This document shows, in pieces, positions 46,491 to 55,645 of a DNA stretch of 64,000 nt. The notes under the pieces are model-generated. The model had not been told where the DNA came from, made no database searches, and was given only the letters and a program-made list of their open reading frames with translations. Made by a program: the position numbers and the translations under genes. Position 1 is the stretch's first letter, and every line of letters starts with the position of its first letter. This stretch comes from Roseiarcus sp963761435 (GTDB taxonomy: Bacteria; Pseudomonadota; Alphaproteobacteria; Rhizobiales; Beijerinckiaceae), in assembly GCA_963761435.1 (NCBI GenBank), contig CAVXHJ010000001.1:581523-645522 (forward strand), written 5' to 3'.

Positions 46491-46742
46491 ATGCGTGTAC
46501 GCGCCGCCATTCTCAATGAAATCCAGCGTATCGCCATAGAGCACAAAAAGCTGCTCGCCCCTATCGACGATGCGGCGCCGCTCTTGTCGATGGGCCTTGA
46601 CTTTCTATGTCTGGCCGTACTCGTTGTCCGCCTAGAAGAAACTCTTGGGGTCGACCCGTTCAGCAGCGATAACGACGTTGAGTTTCCCTATACCCTTGGA
46701 GATCTCATTCGGACCTATGAAGTTGCGGCGCCGGCAGCCTGA
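46491..46742 (+). CDS. Acyl carrier protein-like, carrier serine replaced by Phe
   Basis: 83 residues from ATG at 46491. Helical carrier fold: RAAILNEIQRIAIEHKKLLAPIDDAAPLLSMGLD-F-LCLAVLVVRLEETLGVDPF. The normal motif at this position is G-L-D-S-L; here the codon is TTT (Phe), one base from TCT (Ser). Without Ser no phosphopantetheine can be attached. The next gene, an AMP ligase, starts 26 bases before this gene ends, so the pair is coupled. Related ACP/ligase pairs occur in polysaccharide loci of Rhizobiales. Either a base error or loss of function must be considered; a non-modified regulatory carrier is a less likely option. Confidence 0.8.
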   Translation: MRVRAAILNEIQRIAIEHKKLLAPIDDAAPLLSMGLDFLCLAVLVVRLEETLGVDPFSSDNDVEFPYTLGDLIRTYEVAAPAA

Positions 46743-48102
46743 AAGAGCAGAGCGCCGCCTGGCGGATTTTGCGCGGGGGCGCGTCCAAGATAGCAAATCG
46801 TGCGTCAATTTGAGTGAATTGTCGACGGGCACATGCTTTAGAGCGTCTGATGGTGATGCTGCTGGACGTTCTGTTCTCATATTAACCCGATCGCAGCTGC
46901 TCAGCGCTGTGTCCATGGTCGTGCTTGATGGCCTCGCACGACGGATAGTTCTTGCCCCCCCCGAGCTGCCCGCCGAAGACGCCGAAACTATCATTGCAGA
47001 CGCTGAGATCGATTCCATCGTCACTGACTATTTGCAGGTTCCTCGAATTGAAAAACCGTCGATCCTATCGATTGATTTGCCGATCCTGATGCGGAGTGTC
47101 CCGCGCCAGCGTCCGATCGATACGGAATGGGTGTTGCTCACATCGGGCACTTCCGGACGTCCCAAGATGGTCATCCATTCCCTGAACTCGCTGACGGGCG
47201 CGATCTCCAAAAAACGGGACCTTGGGAAACCGGAAGTCTGGTCGACTTTCTACGACATAAGACGCTATGGAGGATTGCAAATCTTTCTGCGCGCGTTGAT
47301 TGGCGGCGCGAACATGATCCTGAATGGTCCCAACGAGCCGATCGACAAACAGTTGGCCCGGCTCGGGTCGGCCGGTGTTACATCGATCTCCGGCACGCCT
47401 TCGCACTGGCGCCGCGTGTTGATGTGTCGGAACAGAGGCGCCTTCGCGCCGCGCTATGTTCGCCTCTCCGGAGAAATCGCAGATCAGATTCTGCTGGACG
47501 CCCTGCGCACCGCATTTCCAAACGCTAGGATCGGTCACGCCTACGCCTCGACTGAGGCCGGCGTCGGATTTGCGGTTGACGACGGCTTGGAAGGATTTCC
47601 CGCCGCGCTCATCGATAGCCCGGCCGATGGCGTCGAAATGAAAGTCGTCCATGGCGCGCTGAAAATCAGGTCAAGCCGGACGGCGACTCGGTATGTGAGC
47701 CGTTCCGCACCGTGCCTTCTCGACAACGAGGGTTATGTCGACACAGACGATCTCGTCGAACGCCGCAGGGATCGCTACTTTTTCGTGGGCCGGCGCAGCG
47801 GAATCATCAATGTCGGCGGCCTCAAGGTCAACCCGGAAGAAGTTGAGGCGGTGCTGAACGGACATCCGGCGGTACAAATGTCGCGAGTCATCGGCCGCAA
47901 GAACCCGCTGATAGGCGCGATCGTCGTCGCCGACGTCGTCGCCTGTGGCGATCCGATGAACGAAGAAGAGCTAGGACGCGAGATTCTGGCACATTGCCAG
48001 TTGCGGCTCGAGCGCCACAAACTGCCGGCAATCATCAGGTTCGTCGAAAGGATAGAACTGAGCGCGGGAGGAAAGCTTGAGCGCGACTTCGCGAAAGAAT
48101 GA
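46717..48102 (+). CDS. AMP-dependent acyl (ACP/CoA) ligase
   Basis: 461 residues from ATG at 46717. The adenylation core is present: VLLTSGTSGRPKMVIHSLNSLTG (phosphate-binding loop, about 140-162), YDIRRYGGLQIFLRALIGG, GTPSHWRRVL, IGHAYASTEAGVGF (the Y-x-S-T-E motif), YVDTDDLVERRRDRYFFVGRRSGIINVGGLKVNPEEVEAVL and the C-terminal GGKLERDFAKE (A10-like lysine). Somewhat shorter than the usual ~500-residue enzymes because the N-terminal subdomain is abbreviated. It probably activates a short acyl group for the neighbouring carrier protein. The start overlaps the carrier gene and the end overlaps the FabG-like gene by ATGA, so the three form a tight operon. Confidence 0.85.
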   Translation: MKLRRRQPERAERRLADFARGRVQDSKSCVNLSELSTGTCFRASDGDAAGRSVLILTRSQLLSAVSMVVLDGLARRIVLAPPELPAEDAETIIADAEIDSIVTDYLQVPRIEKPSILSIDLPILMRSVPRQRPIDTEWVLLTSGTSGRPKMVIHSLNSLTGAISKKRDLGKPEVWSTFYDIRRYGGLQIFLRALIGGANMILNGPNEPIDKQLARLGSAGVTSISGTPSHWRRVLMCRNRGAFAPRYVRLSGEIADQILLDALRTAFPNARIGHAYASTEAGVGFAVDDGLEGFPAALIDSPADGVEMKVVHGALKIRSSRTATRYVSRSAPCLLDNEGYVDTDDLVERRRDRYFFVGRRSGIINVGGLKVNPEEVEAVLNGHPAVQMSRVIGRKNPLIGAIVVADVVACGDPMNEEELGREILAHCQLRLERHKLPAIIRFVERIELSAGGKLERDFAKE

Positions 48103-48836
48103 TGCGCAATGTCGTAGTGACCGGAGCTAGCCGGGGTATTGGCCTCGCTGTTGCAAGCGAGCTCGCGCGAGCTGGGTACTGCGTCGTCGCGGTCGCGCGC
48201 CACGAGACCGCGGAATTGCGCGGAGCAGCCGACACGGCCCGAACACAAACCTCGGGCGACATTCGGTTCGTCTCTTTCGATCTCGAAAAATTAGACGACA
48301 TTGCGGATTTCGTGCAATCGCTCCGAAAAGCGCACGGCCAGATTTATGGACTCGTGAACAACGCTGGCGTGAGCGTCGAAGGCTTACTGGCGCAGTTGCG
48401 CGAAAAGGACATCGAGCGCATCGTCAGGTTGAACGTGCTGGCCCCAATATTGGTCGCGAAGCAAGCGGTTCGGTCGATGATGGCGTCAGGCGAGGGTAGT
48501 ATAGTCAACATGGCGTCGATCGTCGCCACAACGGGCTTTAGCGGGCTATCCGTTTACGCTGCAACCAAGGCATCAATGATCGGTTTTACGCACTCGCTCG
48601 CTCGCGAGGTCGGCCCTCTAGGAATCACCGTCAACGCTATCGCGCCCGGCTTTGTCGAAACGGACTTGACCGCAAAATCCAATCTTGGACAACTCGAAGC
48701 GATAGCGCGCCGGTCCGCCCTCAAGAGGCTCACAACGAGGGAAGATGTCGCTCTTGCCGTCGAGTTCTTGCTGAGCGAAAAGGCGCGCAACATCACAGGC
48801 GTCGTTCTGACGATCGACGCAGGGAGCACAACCTGA
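48099..48836 (+). CDS. FabG-like 3-oxoacyl reductase / SDR
   Basis: 245 residues, classical short-chain dehydrogenase. NADP-binding GASRGIGLAVASEL (residues 10-23), LVNNAGVSVEGLLAQL (N-A-G), IVNMASIVATTGFSGLSVYAATKASMIGFTHSLAREVGPLGITVNAIAPGFVETDL with the catalytic S, Y-x3-K, and VEFLLSEKARNITGVVLTIDAGSTT at the end. It overlaps the ligase by ATGA (48099-48102; a second ATG at 48102). With the acyl carrier protein and the two ligases it would reduce a 3-oxoacyl-thioester to a 3-hydroxyacyl group, for example 3-hydroxybutyryl. That product is an inference from context. Confidence 0.88.
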   Translation: MMRNVVVTGASRGIGLAVASELARAGYCVVAVARHETAELRGAADTARTQTSGDIRFVSFDLEKLDDIADFVQSLRKAHGQIYGLVNNAGVSVEGLLAQLREKDIERIVRLNVLAPILVAKQAVRSMMASGEGSIVNMASIVATTGFSGLSVYAATKASMIGFTHSLAREVGPLGITVNAIAPGFVETDLTAKSNLGQLEAIARRSALKRLTTREDVALAVEFLLSEKARNITGVVLTIDAGSTT

Positions 48837-48918
48837 CCACCTCCGGAGAGCGACCGCATGGTCGCGAGCGTAAAACGCTGACGAGCTGCTGGAGGATCAT
48901 CAGTTTAATGTCGAGGGC

Positions 48919-50758
48919 ATGACAGTACGCTCCCCGTTTGCGGAGATGGACGGATCCGCGCGGTCATCTTCCAAGGCCGATTGGGTCCGCGCCTTGCAAA
49001 GAACCGCCAGAGTTGGGATTGGCTCACGCCGAACCCTGGCCGCGATTATCGATGAATTGGGGAGAGAACATCCAGATCGACCGGCCTTACTGGGTGAGGC
49101 CGACTTACTCACCTTCGGCGGACTCGCCGCTCGGTCTCGGCGCTACTCCCGTTGGGCGATTGACCGCGGATTTCGCAGTGGGGACCGTGTCGCGCTAATG
49201 ATGAACAATCAGCCTGACTATGTAGCCATTTGGATTGGTCTCTCCCGCATTGGTATCGTTGTCGCGCTTATCAATCAGCGGCTCGTGGGGGCGAGTCTTG
49301 TTCACTGCATGAAGGTCGCAGAGGCACAACATGTAATTGTTGACTCGGCGAATCACGACGCTCTCTGGAAGGCGCTCGGGGCGTCGCTTTCGCTCCGCAT
49401 GTCCGTCCACGGAGCGCAGCACGGCCAATTGGAACGAATCGATGCGGCAATCGACCGCTTCTCGGATATTCCGCTTGAGGCGGGAGAGGGTGAGAGGCCC
49501 TTTTTGTCCGAACTGGCGATGCTCATCTTCACCTCCGGTACGACGGGTGCGCCAAAAGCGGCTCGCGTGAGCCACTACCGAATTGTCATGTGGAGCGAAT
49601 GGTTTGCGGGCATATTGGATGTCCAAGACGATGACCGCCTCTACAACTGCTTGCCGTTCTGTCACAGCGTCGGCGGCGTCGTCGGGGTCGGTTCGGCTCT
49701 GGTTGCAGGCGCGTCGGTCATCGTGCGCCGCGACTTCTCCGCGAAGCGATTTTGGGCAGACATCATTGCCTCGAGGGCGACAATTTTTCTCTACATCGGC
49801 GAACTGTGCCGGTACCTGCTTGCCTCCGCACGCGAACGGGGTGCGCCACGACATCAATTGAGAATCTGTTTTGGAAATGGTCTGAACCATGTCATTTGGG
49901 AGGCGTTCGTTAAGAGCTTCGCGATCCCGAGGATCGTCGAATTTTATGCGTCCACGGAAGGCAGCTTTTCGCTTTTCAATGTGGAAGGAAAACCGGGTGC
50001 AATCGGACGCACCCCACCTCTCCTCGCGCACCGCCTGCCCGTGGCTTTAGTGAGAATCGACCCTAATACGGAAAAGCCTCTTCGGGGCGACAACGGCTTT
50101 TGTCTCCGTTGCGCGACAAACGAAATCGGAGAGGCGCTCGGAATGATCGACGATGAGCGCGGCTCGCAGCTCGCAACCCGGTTCGAGGGCTATTCCGACG
50201 CCGAGGCGACTGAGCTTAAGATCCTGCGCGACGTCTTCGTCAAGGGCGACGCCTGGTTTCGCACCGGCGACCTAATGAGGATCGAACTCGGGCGGGTTCT
50301 ATTATTTTGTCGACCGCATTGGCGACACCTTCCGATGGAAGGGAGAAAATGTCTCAAACTCGCAAGTAGCAGTCATATTGTGCGCGGCTCCGGGCGTCCT
50401 CGACGCCGCGGTCTACGCGGTTGAGGTCCCGTTTGCGGAAGGGTGCGCGGGCATGGCGGCGCTCGCCGTCGGGCCTGATTTCGAAATCGGGATGCTGCAA
50501 CGTCACATAAATTCACACCTGCCTTCGTTCGCACGCCCCTTATTTCTCCGGCTTTGCGACAAAGTGGCTATGACCCAAACTTTCAAACCAAGAAAAGCAG
50601 AATACCGCCGGGACGGGTTTGACCCGTCCGTCACTACCGACAGACTTTTCTTTAACGACGCCCGACTGAAAGGCTATCGACTGCTCGATAAGAGACTTTA
50701 CGATGAAATTGGGTCTCAAGAGCGGTTCGCGGACGAGTTAGAGCCGCCCGCCAGGTAG
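48919..50758 (+). pseudogene. FATP-like acyl-CoA synthetase, one extra base
   Basis: About 612 codons in two frames. First frame: IIDELGREHPDRPALLGEADLLTFGGLAARSRRYSRWAIDRGFRSGDRVALMMNNQPDYVAIWIGLSRIG, LIFTSGTTGAPKAARVSHYR (AMP-binding), EFYASTEGSFSLFNVEGKPGAIG and GDAWFRTGDLMRIE. A run of GGG at 50290-50292, probably one G too many, shifts the frame. The second frame restores GGFYYFVDRIGDTFRWKGENVSNSQVAV and AMTQTFKPRKAEYRRDGF, the C-terminal FATP/bile-acid CoA ligase signature. It would activate a long or very long acyl chain. It follows the FabG-like gene after 80 bases. If the extra G is an error the gene is intact. Confidence 0.85.
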
Positions 50759-50799
50759 CGAAGTTCTCGCGCAGCGAATCGCTCGAAACGGCTCAGGTC

Positions 50800-51573
50800 T
50801 CAGGGCGGAGCAGTCTTCTTTGGACCGGTGCCAAACAATTCTGTCCGCACCCACGCAGCAAGCCTCAAGGCCGGCCCAATGACCGACAAAGCGAGAAATG
50901 GGAAATACGCAAGCCTCCGGCGCAGGTCGTCCGGCGGAAATTTAGCGAAATCGAGGAGAAAGGCGAACGCGATGTAGTTCATGGCGACGAAGAAAGTCGG
51001 CCGCCAAAATAGGCGCGGAAAAATCTGCCGCACACTGTTGATAGAGAGAAGGGAGAGAAGGCAGGCGAACAACGCCGCAGTCCCAAAAATGACGAATGTT
51101 TTGACCGGTGGCGCGGACCCGACCACACAAAGACGGACTACAAAACCGAGGTGAACGAAGATCGCGGCGGCAAACGCCAAGCCGAAGTTGCGTGCATACG
51201 CTGTGAGCGGCAAGAAGACGTCGCCGAAAAGGCACACCAATGCGCCTCCGACATACGCAGGCCAAAAGAAAAGAAAGGCGATCCTGGCAGTCACGGCTAG
51301 CGCGGCGGTGATGTCCCTATGCCTTGACATGGCGACAGCGGTGATCGCCGCGCCCGCCGAGACGAAGAAGGCGAAGGTCATCCAAATCGCCGTGCTATGT
51401 CGAACGTCCGTCAATGCACTCTCTGTCAGATTGGCCGATTTCAAACGTCTGATGGGCGCTGCTCGTCCCCATGGGCGGGAGAGCGCCATTGGACATGAGA
51501 GCCTGCTCGGGTATCGCAACTCTAAGTCGTTGAACGTGGATTTCAAGCGCTCAACTGATTTGCGGAAATCCAC
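50800..51573 (-). CDS. Ferric-reductase-like integral membrane protein
   Basis: 257 residues with about seven hydrophobic helices from residue ~62 on: TAIWMTFAFFVSAGAAITAVAM, ALAVTARIAFLFFWPAYVGGALVCLFG, FGLAFAAAIFVHLGFVVRLCVVG, VIFGTAALFACLLSLLSI, FFVAMNYIAFAFLLDF. The layout, YARNFGLAFAAAIFVHLGFVV with its His, and the R-R-L-A-Y-F-P end resemble ferric-reductase-like/YedZ-type cytochrome b domains, but I do not see the full set of heme histidines. The start is uncertain (GTG at 51573, ATG at 51489 or inside the first helix). It converges with the FATP-like gene. No partner subunit is visible. Confidence 0.6.
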   Translation of the reverse strand: MDFRKSVERLKSTFNDLELRYPSRLSCPMALSRPWGRAAPIRRLKSANLTESALTDVRHSTAIWMTFAFFVSAGAAITAVAMSRHRDITAALAVTARIAFLFFWPAYVGGALVCLFGDVFLPLTAYARNFGLAFAAAIFVHLGFVVRLCVVGSAPPVKTFVIFGTAALFACLLSLLSINSVRQIFPRLFWRPTFFVAMNYIAFAFLLDFAKFPPDDLRRRLAYFPFLALSVIGPALRLAAWVRTELFGTGPKKTAPP

Positions 51574-52234
51574 CAGCGCGCCGATAACACAAAGCCCAAA
51601 AGGTTTCCGTCCGATGGTTCGTAAAGGTTAGGGCGTTTATCATCCTCACCCCATCCGCCGCGCAACACCTCTCGGTGGTCAATATTTAGCCGCAATCAGC
51701 AGACCAAGTCTTGACTCTGGGTGCGCAGACGAACTCGGGTCGCCCATATTTGTCGAATTCAATTCGGTTAGGACTTTCTCTACGATGCGGTGATATGAGC
51801 AAAGTCTGTTGCGCCGGGCGCTACGCAGCTGAGTTGGTCCGCCGATGACGTGGCTGATTCTGGGAGTGTATGCGGCCGTCTCCGTTGTCGCAGCGATTTC
51901 CTACATCGTCTTTGGGCTCGTCAGCAGGAGAAAAACGGGCTCGGCCGACGCGCTCGAGAGCATGAGAGAGTTTGACAAATCTGTTACGGATAGGCGCTCT
52001 GAGCGCGATCCGGGATCTGGCGCTGCAACCAGTGAGGCCGGCGGACATTTCCGGTGGTTGTGGAATCCGCGCCACTGAATGAGTTGCGGGCGGAGGTCAA
52101 GCTCCGTTTTTCTAGTCGATCCGTCGCAATCACCTCAGTAGCCGGTCGGTGGCTCGCGAAGCCGGATAATTCGCGCTCCGCCGCCGAGTGATTTTTGTGC
52201 GCGTCCCACGACGATACGCCAACGACTCTGACTA
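51574..52234. other. Intergenic region before the IS cluster
   Basis: 660 bases with no gene I can name, apart from the small ORF at 51845-52078 listed separately. The next feature, IS-C copy 2, starts at 52235 after a TA. The region marks the change from ordinary genes to the IS-rich block. Confidence 0.5.
51845..52078 (+). CDS. Possible small single-helix membrane protein
   Basis: 77 codons from ATG at 51845. The first 24 residues form one clear membrane helix (LILGVYAAVSVVAAISYIVFGLV) followed by an R-R-K and a charged tail rich in D, E and R. This N-in/C-out-looking layout is common in small membrane peptides. The upstream ribosome binding site is weak. Nothing else supports it. Confidence 0.35.
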   Translation: MTWLILGVYAAVSVVAAISYIVFGLVSRRKTGSADALESMREFDKSVTDRRSERDPGSGAATSEAGGHFRWLWNPRH

Positions 52235-53110
52235 GGTCACAAACTCATAAAGAGGATTCCTTTTTTGGGCGCGGCGTGATTTAAGCTCCGTGAGGGGGAG
52301 CGAACATGACGCCACGCCGGTACGAGCTATCTGATTTCGAGTGGTCGATCATCGAGCCTCTCTTGCCGAACAAGCCGCGCGGCGTGCCGCGTTCGGACGA
52401 TCGCAAGGTGCTCAACGGCATTTACTGGCGGCTGCGCACCGGTTCGCCCTGGGCCGAAATTCCCGAGCGCTACGGACCATCGACGACCTGCTACAACCGT
52501 TTCGTCCGCTGGGCCAGGATCGGCGTCTGGGATCGGATATTCGAAGCGATCTCAAAAGCCTACGATGGCGATTTGCAGATGATCGACAGTTCCTCGATCC
52601 GCGTCCACCAGCATGGCGCCAACGGCAAAAAAGGGGGTCTGAAGAAACGTCATCCCCCGCTCGGGACCTCGCTGGAGCCCGCTGCATGGGGCGCTCGCGA
52701 GGCGGACTGACCACCAAGATCCATGCCCTCGTCGACGCCAACGGCCTGCCCATTCTGCTCAAGCTGACGGCCGGACAAGCTCATGACGGGCGAAGCGCGG
52801 CCGACATGCTCGCCGGTCTCGGCGAAGGCCAAATCCTCCTCGCCGACCGCGGCTACGACAGCGACGCGCTGCGGGCGCGCCTCGCAAGACAAGGCGCATG
52901 GGGCAACATCAAGCCGATGCCCCATCGGGTGAACGTCCCCTCCTTCAGCCGCTACCTCTACCGCTTTCGAAATCTCGTCGAATGCTTCTTCAACAAACTC
53001 AAACATTTCCGAGCCGTCGCGACACGCTACGAAAAACACGACGCCAACTACCTCGCCCTCGTCAAACTCGCCGCCATCCGAATAGGGTTCAGGTTTATGA
53101 GTCGGTGACC
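52235..53110 (+). mobile_element. IS-C copy 2, IS5 family (IS427-like)
   Basis: 876 bases, ends GGTCACAAACTCATAAA and TTTATGAGTCGGTGACC, flanked by TA at 52233-52234 and 53111-53112. Same length as the copies at 24673 and 61264, in the opposite orientation. The right end has CGG where the other copies have TTG or TTC-type bases, a small difference within the inverted repeat. Confidence 0.9.
52306..53108 (+). CDS. IS427-like transposase, two overlapping frames (IS-C copy 2)
   Basis: Frame 1 (52306-52710, 134 codons) and frame 2 (to 53108) are the same as those of copy 1, with identical sequence except the last residues (SR in place of SW). The slippery AAAAAAGGGGG is at about 52627-52637. Joined, DDE residues lie in MIDSSSIRVH, LLADRGYDSDAL and NLVECFFNKLKHFR. 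Probably active by frameshifting. Confidence 0.88.
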
Positions 53111-53284
53111 TAGAGTAGACTGGCGACCGGTCGTCCGTCTTGCCCAAAGCGCTGGCCCTAAGACTGCGGTGGCGTGCCGCCTTGCGTCCTTTGACAGGAA
53201 GCTGCCGCCCCGTCGCTGGGGTTGGGCGCCGTCACATGCGCGTCTTTAAGCTGCAAGCTGCAAACGCGCACCCAATGAAAACTA

Positions 53285-54462
53285 GTGTCCCGATTCTGAG
53301 TTTCCTGCGATTTCGGCTTGAGCGGAAGCGACCTCAAGCGTCTTGAGGCAGAAGCGTTTTGATGGCGGCGAGAATGTCGTCGGCGGACTTTGTCCAGCGG
53401 AAAGGTTTTGGGTCAGCTTTGACGGCGTCAATGTAGGCGCGGATCGCAGTTCCCAGTTCTTCGGTGGATCGGTGGACGCCCCGCCGGATCTGTTTTTCCG
53501 TGATTTCGGCGAAGAACCGCTCCGCCAGGTTGACCCACGAACTCGCCGTCGGGGTGAAATGGACATGCCATCTCGGCCGCGAGCCCAGCCACTTTTGGAT
53601 CGCGGGCGTCTTGTGGGTGGCGTAGTTGTCCATGATCAGGTGGACGTCGAGGTCGTCCGGGACTTTGCGCTCGATCTCTCGCAGGAAACTGAGGAACTCC
53701 GGTCCTCGATGGCGCGGGTAGCAACGCCCGATGATCGCGCCGGAAGCGGCGTCGAGAGCCGCAAACAGCGTGAGCGTTCCGTGCCGCGTGTAGTCGTGGG
53801 TGCGCCGCTCGATTTGTCCCGGACGCATGGGCAACAACGGCTGGGACCGGTCCAGCGCCTGGATCTGGCTCTTTTCGTCGACGCAGAGGACCATCGCATG
53901 CTCTGGCGGCGACAAATACAGTCCCACGACGTCGCGCACTTTTTCGACAAACAGAGGATCGGTCGAGAGCTTGAAGGTCTCGGTGCGATGGGGCTGGAGG
54001 TTGAAGGCCTTCCATATCCGATGGATCGTCGAGGGCGCGAAGCCTGCGGCTTCGGCCATGGAACGCAGGCTCCAGTGCGTCGCGGCCCTCGGCGTCGTCT
54101 CCAATGTCCGGCGAACGACTTCGGCGACCTCGTCGTCGCCGATCTGCCGCGGCGCGCCCGGTCGAGGCTCGTCCATCAACCCGTCAATGCGATGTTGCGC
54201 AAATCGCTTGCGCCACTTGCCGACAGTGTTGGGCGCGGCGTCGACCCGCAGCGCGATGTCCTTGTTTTCCAGCCCTTCCGCGGAAAGCAGAACGATCCGA
54301 GCCCTTTGAGCCACCCCCTGCGCCGTTCGCCGTCGCGACGCAAACCCTTCGAGTTCGCGCCGGTCGCTCTCCGTCAACCCGATCGCAACCGCCGTCTTGC
54401 CCATCGCCAATCCTCCGCGAATCAATCCGCAGAAAATCGCACATATTTCTCGATCGGGATAC
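53285..54462 (-). mobile_element. IS630-family element
   Basis: 1178 bases; inverted ends GTGTCCCGATTCTGAG (left) and CTCGATCGGGATAC (right), flanked by TA at 53283-53284 and 54463-54464. It carries one intact transposase. Its right TA is also the left TA of the next element (IS-D at 54465), so the two elements share one target dinucleotide. Confidence 0.85.
53334..54404 (-). CDS. IS630-family transposase
   Basis: 356 residues from ATG at 54404 (MGKTAVAIGLTESDRRELEGFASRR). N-terminal HTH: ARIVLLSAEGLENKDIALRVDAAPNTVGKWRKRFAQHRIDGLMDEPRPGAPRQI, the IS630/helix-turn-helix_29 type. Catalytic domain: VLCVDEKSQIQALDRSQPLLPMRPG (D-E-K-S-Q), LDVHLIMDNYATHKTPAIQKWL (second Asp) and HFTPTASSWVNLAERFFAEITEKQIRRG (E of the DDE triad). 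Full length, no disruption. It belongs to the group with the D-E-K-S-Q-I-Q-A-L-D motif and is unlike the element at 32.7 kb. Confidence 0.93.
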   Translation of the reverse strand: MGKTAVAIGLTESDRRELEGFASRRRTAQGVAQRARIVLLSAEGLENKDIALRVDAAPNTVGKWRKRFAQHRIDGLMDEPRPGAPRQIGDDEVAEVVRRTLETTPRAATHWSLRSMAEAAGFAPSTIHRIWKAFNLQPHRTETFKLSTDPLFVEKVRDVVGLYLSPPEHAMVLCVDEKSQIQALDRSQPLLPMRPGQIERRTHDYTRHGTLTLFAALDAASGAIIGRCYPRHRGPEFLSFLREIERKVPDDLDVHLIMDNYATHKTPAIQKWLGSRPRWHVHFTPTASSWVNLAERFFAEITEKQIRRGVHRSTEELGTAIRAYIDAVKADPKPFRWTKSADDILAAIKTLLPQDA

Positions 54463-54464
54463 TA

Positions 54465-55301
54465 GGGTCCGGACCCATAAAGTGGTTGGCATGATGTCCG
54501 GCTTGTGATTCACGGCTTCCGAAAGGAAGCGCTGATGAATTGGGACCATTTCTGGCTGACGGACGATCAGTTTTCGAAGATCGAGCCGCATTTGCCGACG
54601 GACACGCGAGGCAAGGCGCGGGTGGACGATCGTCGGGTGATCAGCGGGATCATCAATGTGTTGAGGTCCGGCGGTCGCTGGATCGACGCTCCACCAGAAT
54701 ACGGGCCGAGGAAAACCCTCTACAACCGCTATGTCCGCTGGGCGGCAAGAGGCGTCTGGGTCGACTTGTTCCACGCGCTTGCGCAGGCCGGAGGGCCGCC
54801 CGAGCAAGTCTTGATCGACAGCTCCGCCGTGAAGGCCCATCGCTCGGCTTCGGGCGGAAAAGGGGGAGAAAAACCAGGCGATCGGTCGCTCGCGCGGGGG
54901 ACGGACGACCAAAATCCACGCGTTGACGGACGCACAATGCCGTCCGCTCTCGTTCACACTCACAGGCGGCCAAGTCGCCGATTGCCGTGCGGGCGCGGAA
55001 CTTTTGGCGCGGCTCCCGCCTTGCCAAATCCTGCACGCGGACAAGGGTTACGACTCGAACGCAATCCGCAGGCAAGTCGAGGGGCGCGGCGCGATCCCCA
55101 ACATTCCGCCCAAAGCCAATCGCAAGTGGAAGAATTGCTTCTCGCCGTTCCTCTATCGAGCGCGCAACGCCATCGAGCGCATGTTCTGCCGCTTGAAAGA
55201 CTTCAGGCGAGTAGCCACGCGCTATGACCGAAACGCCGCCAATTTCCTCGCCGCAGTCTGCATCGCCGCAACCGTCAGCTACTGGTTATGAGTCCGGACC
55301 C
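54465..55301 (+). mobile_element. IS-D, IS5 family (IS427-like)
   Basis: 837 bases with ends GGGTCCGGACCCATAA and TTATGAGTCCGGACCC and TA at both sides (54463-54464, 55302-55303). The left TA is shared with the IS630 element. Different from IS-C in end sequence and transposase. Confidence 0.85.
54535..55291 (+). CDS. IS427-like transposase, two overlapping frames (IS-D)
   Basis: ATG at 54535 after AAGGAAG. Frame 1: NWDHFWLTDDQFSKIEPHLPTDTRGKARVDDRRVISGIINVLRSGGRWIDAPPEYGP and VLIDSSAVKAHRSASGGKGGEKPGD. Frame 2: GRTTKIHALTDAQCRPLSFTLTGGQVADC, ILHADKGYDSNAIRRQV and YRARNAIERMFCRLKDFRRVATRYDR. The shift zone at about 54855-54880 includes GGAAAAGGGGGAGAAAAA, plausible for slippage. Same architecture as IS-C's product. 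Probably functional by programmed frameshifting. Confidence 0.82.
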
Positions 55302-55417
55302 TAGGACGTCCAACAACCCGCACCGACGCTTTCCTTCGGGACGGAACGCGTCGATTGCGAATGTGATCGGTTCCTAGTGCGGCTGGTTCACCGAGACGTG
55401 TTGGAGGGGCTAAACGT

Positions 55418-55645
55418 ATGAGCAAAAGCCGATCACCGACCGAGCTCATCGCCATTTTGGTTGACCGCCGCAGGCGTCTTGATCTGACACAGGCGGACGT
55501 CGGCAACGCAATCGACGCAGCTGCATCCGAGGTTGGAAGATGGGAGATTGGTCATCGGATGCCCCAAGTCGAAACGCTTATTCGATGGGCCGCGGCCCTG
55601 GGTGGAGAGATCCAAATTGTCTTTGCGGAGGACCGTCTGGGATGA
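55418..55645 (+). CDS. XRE-family HTH regulator, small
   Basis: 75 residues from ATG at 55418, GGAGGGG about 9 bases upstream. HTH: IAILVDRRRRLDLTQADVGNAIDAAASEVGRWEIGHRMPQVETLIRWAAALGGEIQIVF, the typical XRE/Cro helix-turn-helix with L-T-Q at helix 2 and E-x-G at helix 4, ending in a beta extension. Small XRE proteins of this shape are often antitoxin-like or phage regulators. No toxin partner is recognisable on either side; the next recognised gene is an IS1182 transposase 1.3 kb away. Confidence 0.8.
   Translation: MSKSRSPTELIAILVDRRRRLDLTQADVGNAIDAAASEVGRWEIGHRMPQVETLIRWAAALGGEIQIVFAEDRLG

Noticed and set aside
53343..54494. Long plus-strand open frame of 383 codons
   Set aside because: It lies entirely antisense to the IS630 transposase, which has full family motifs. 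High GC opens the other strand; composition is Arg, Ala and Gly rich with no domain.
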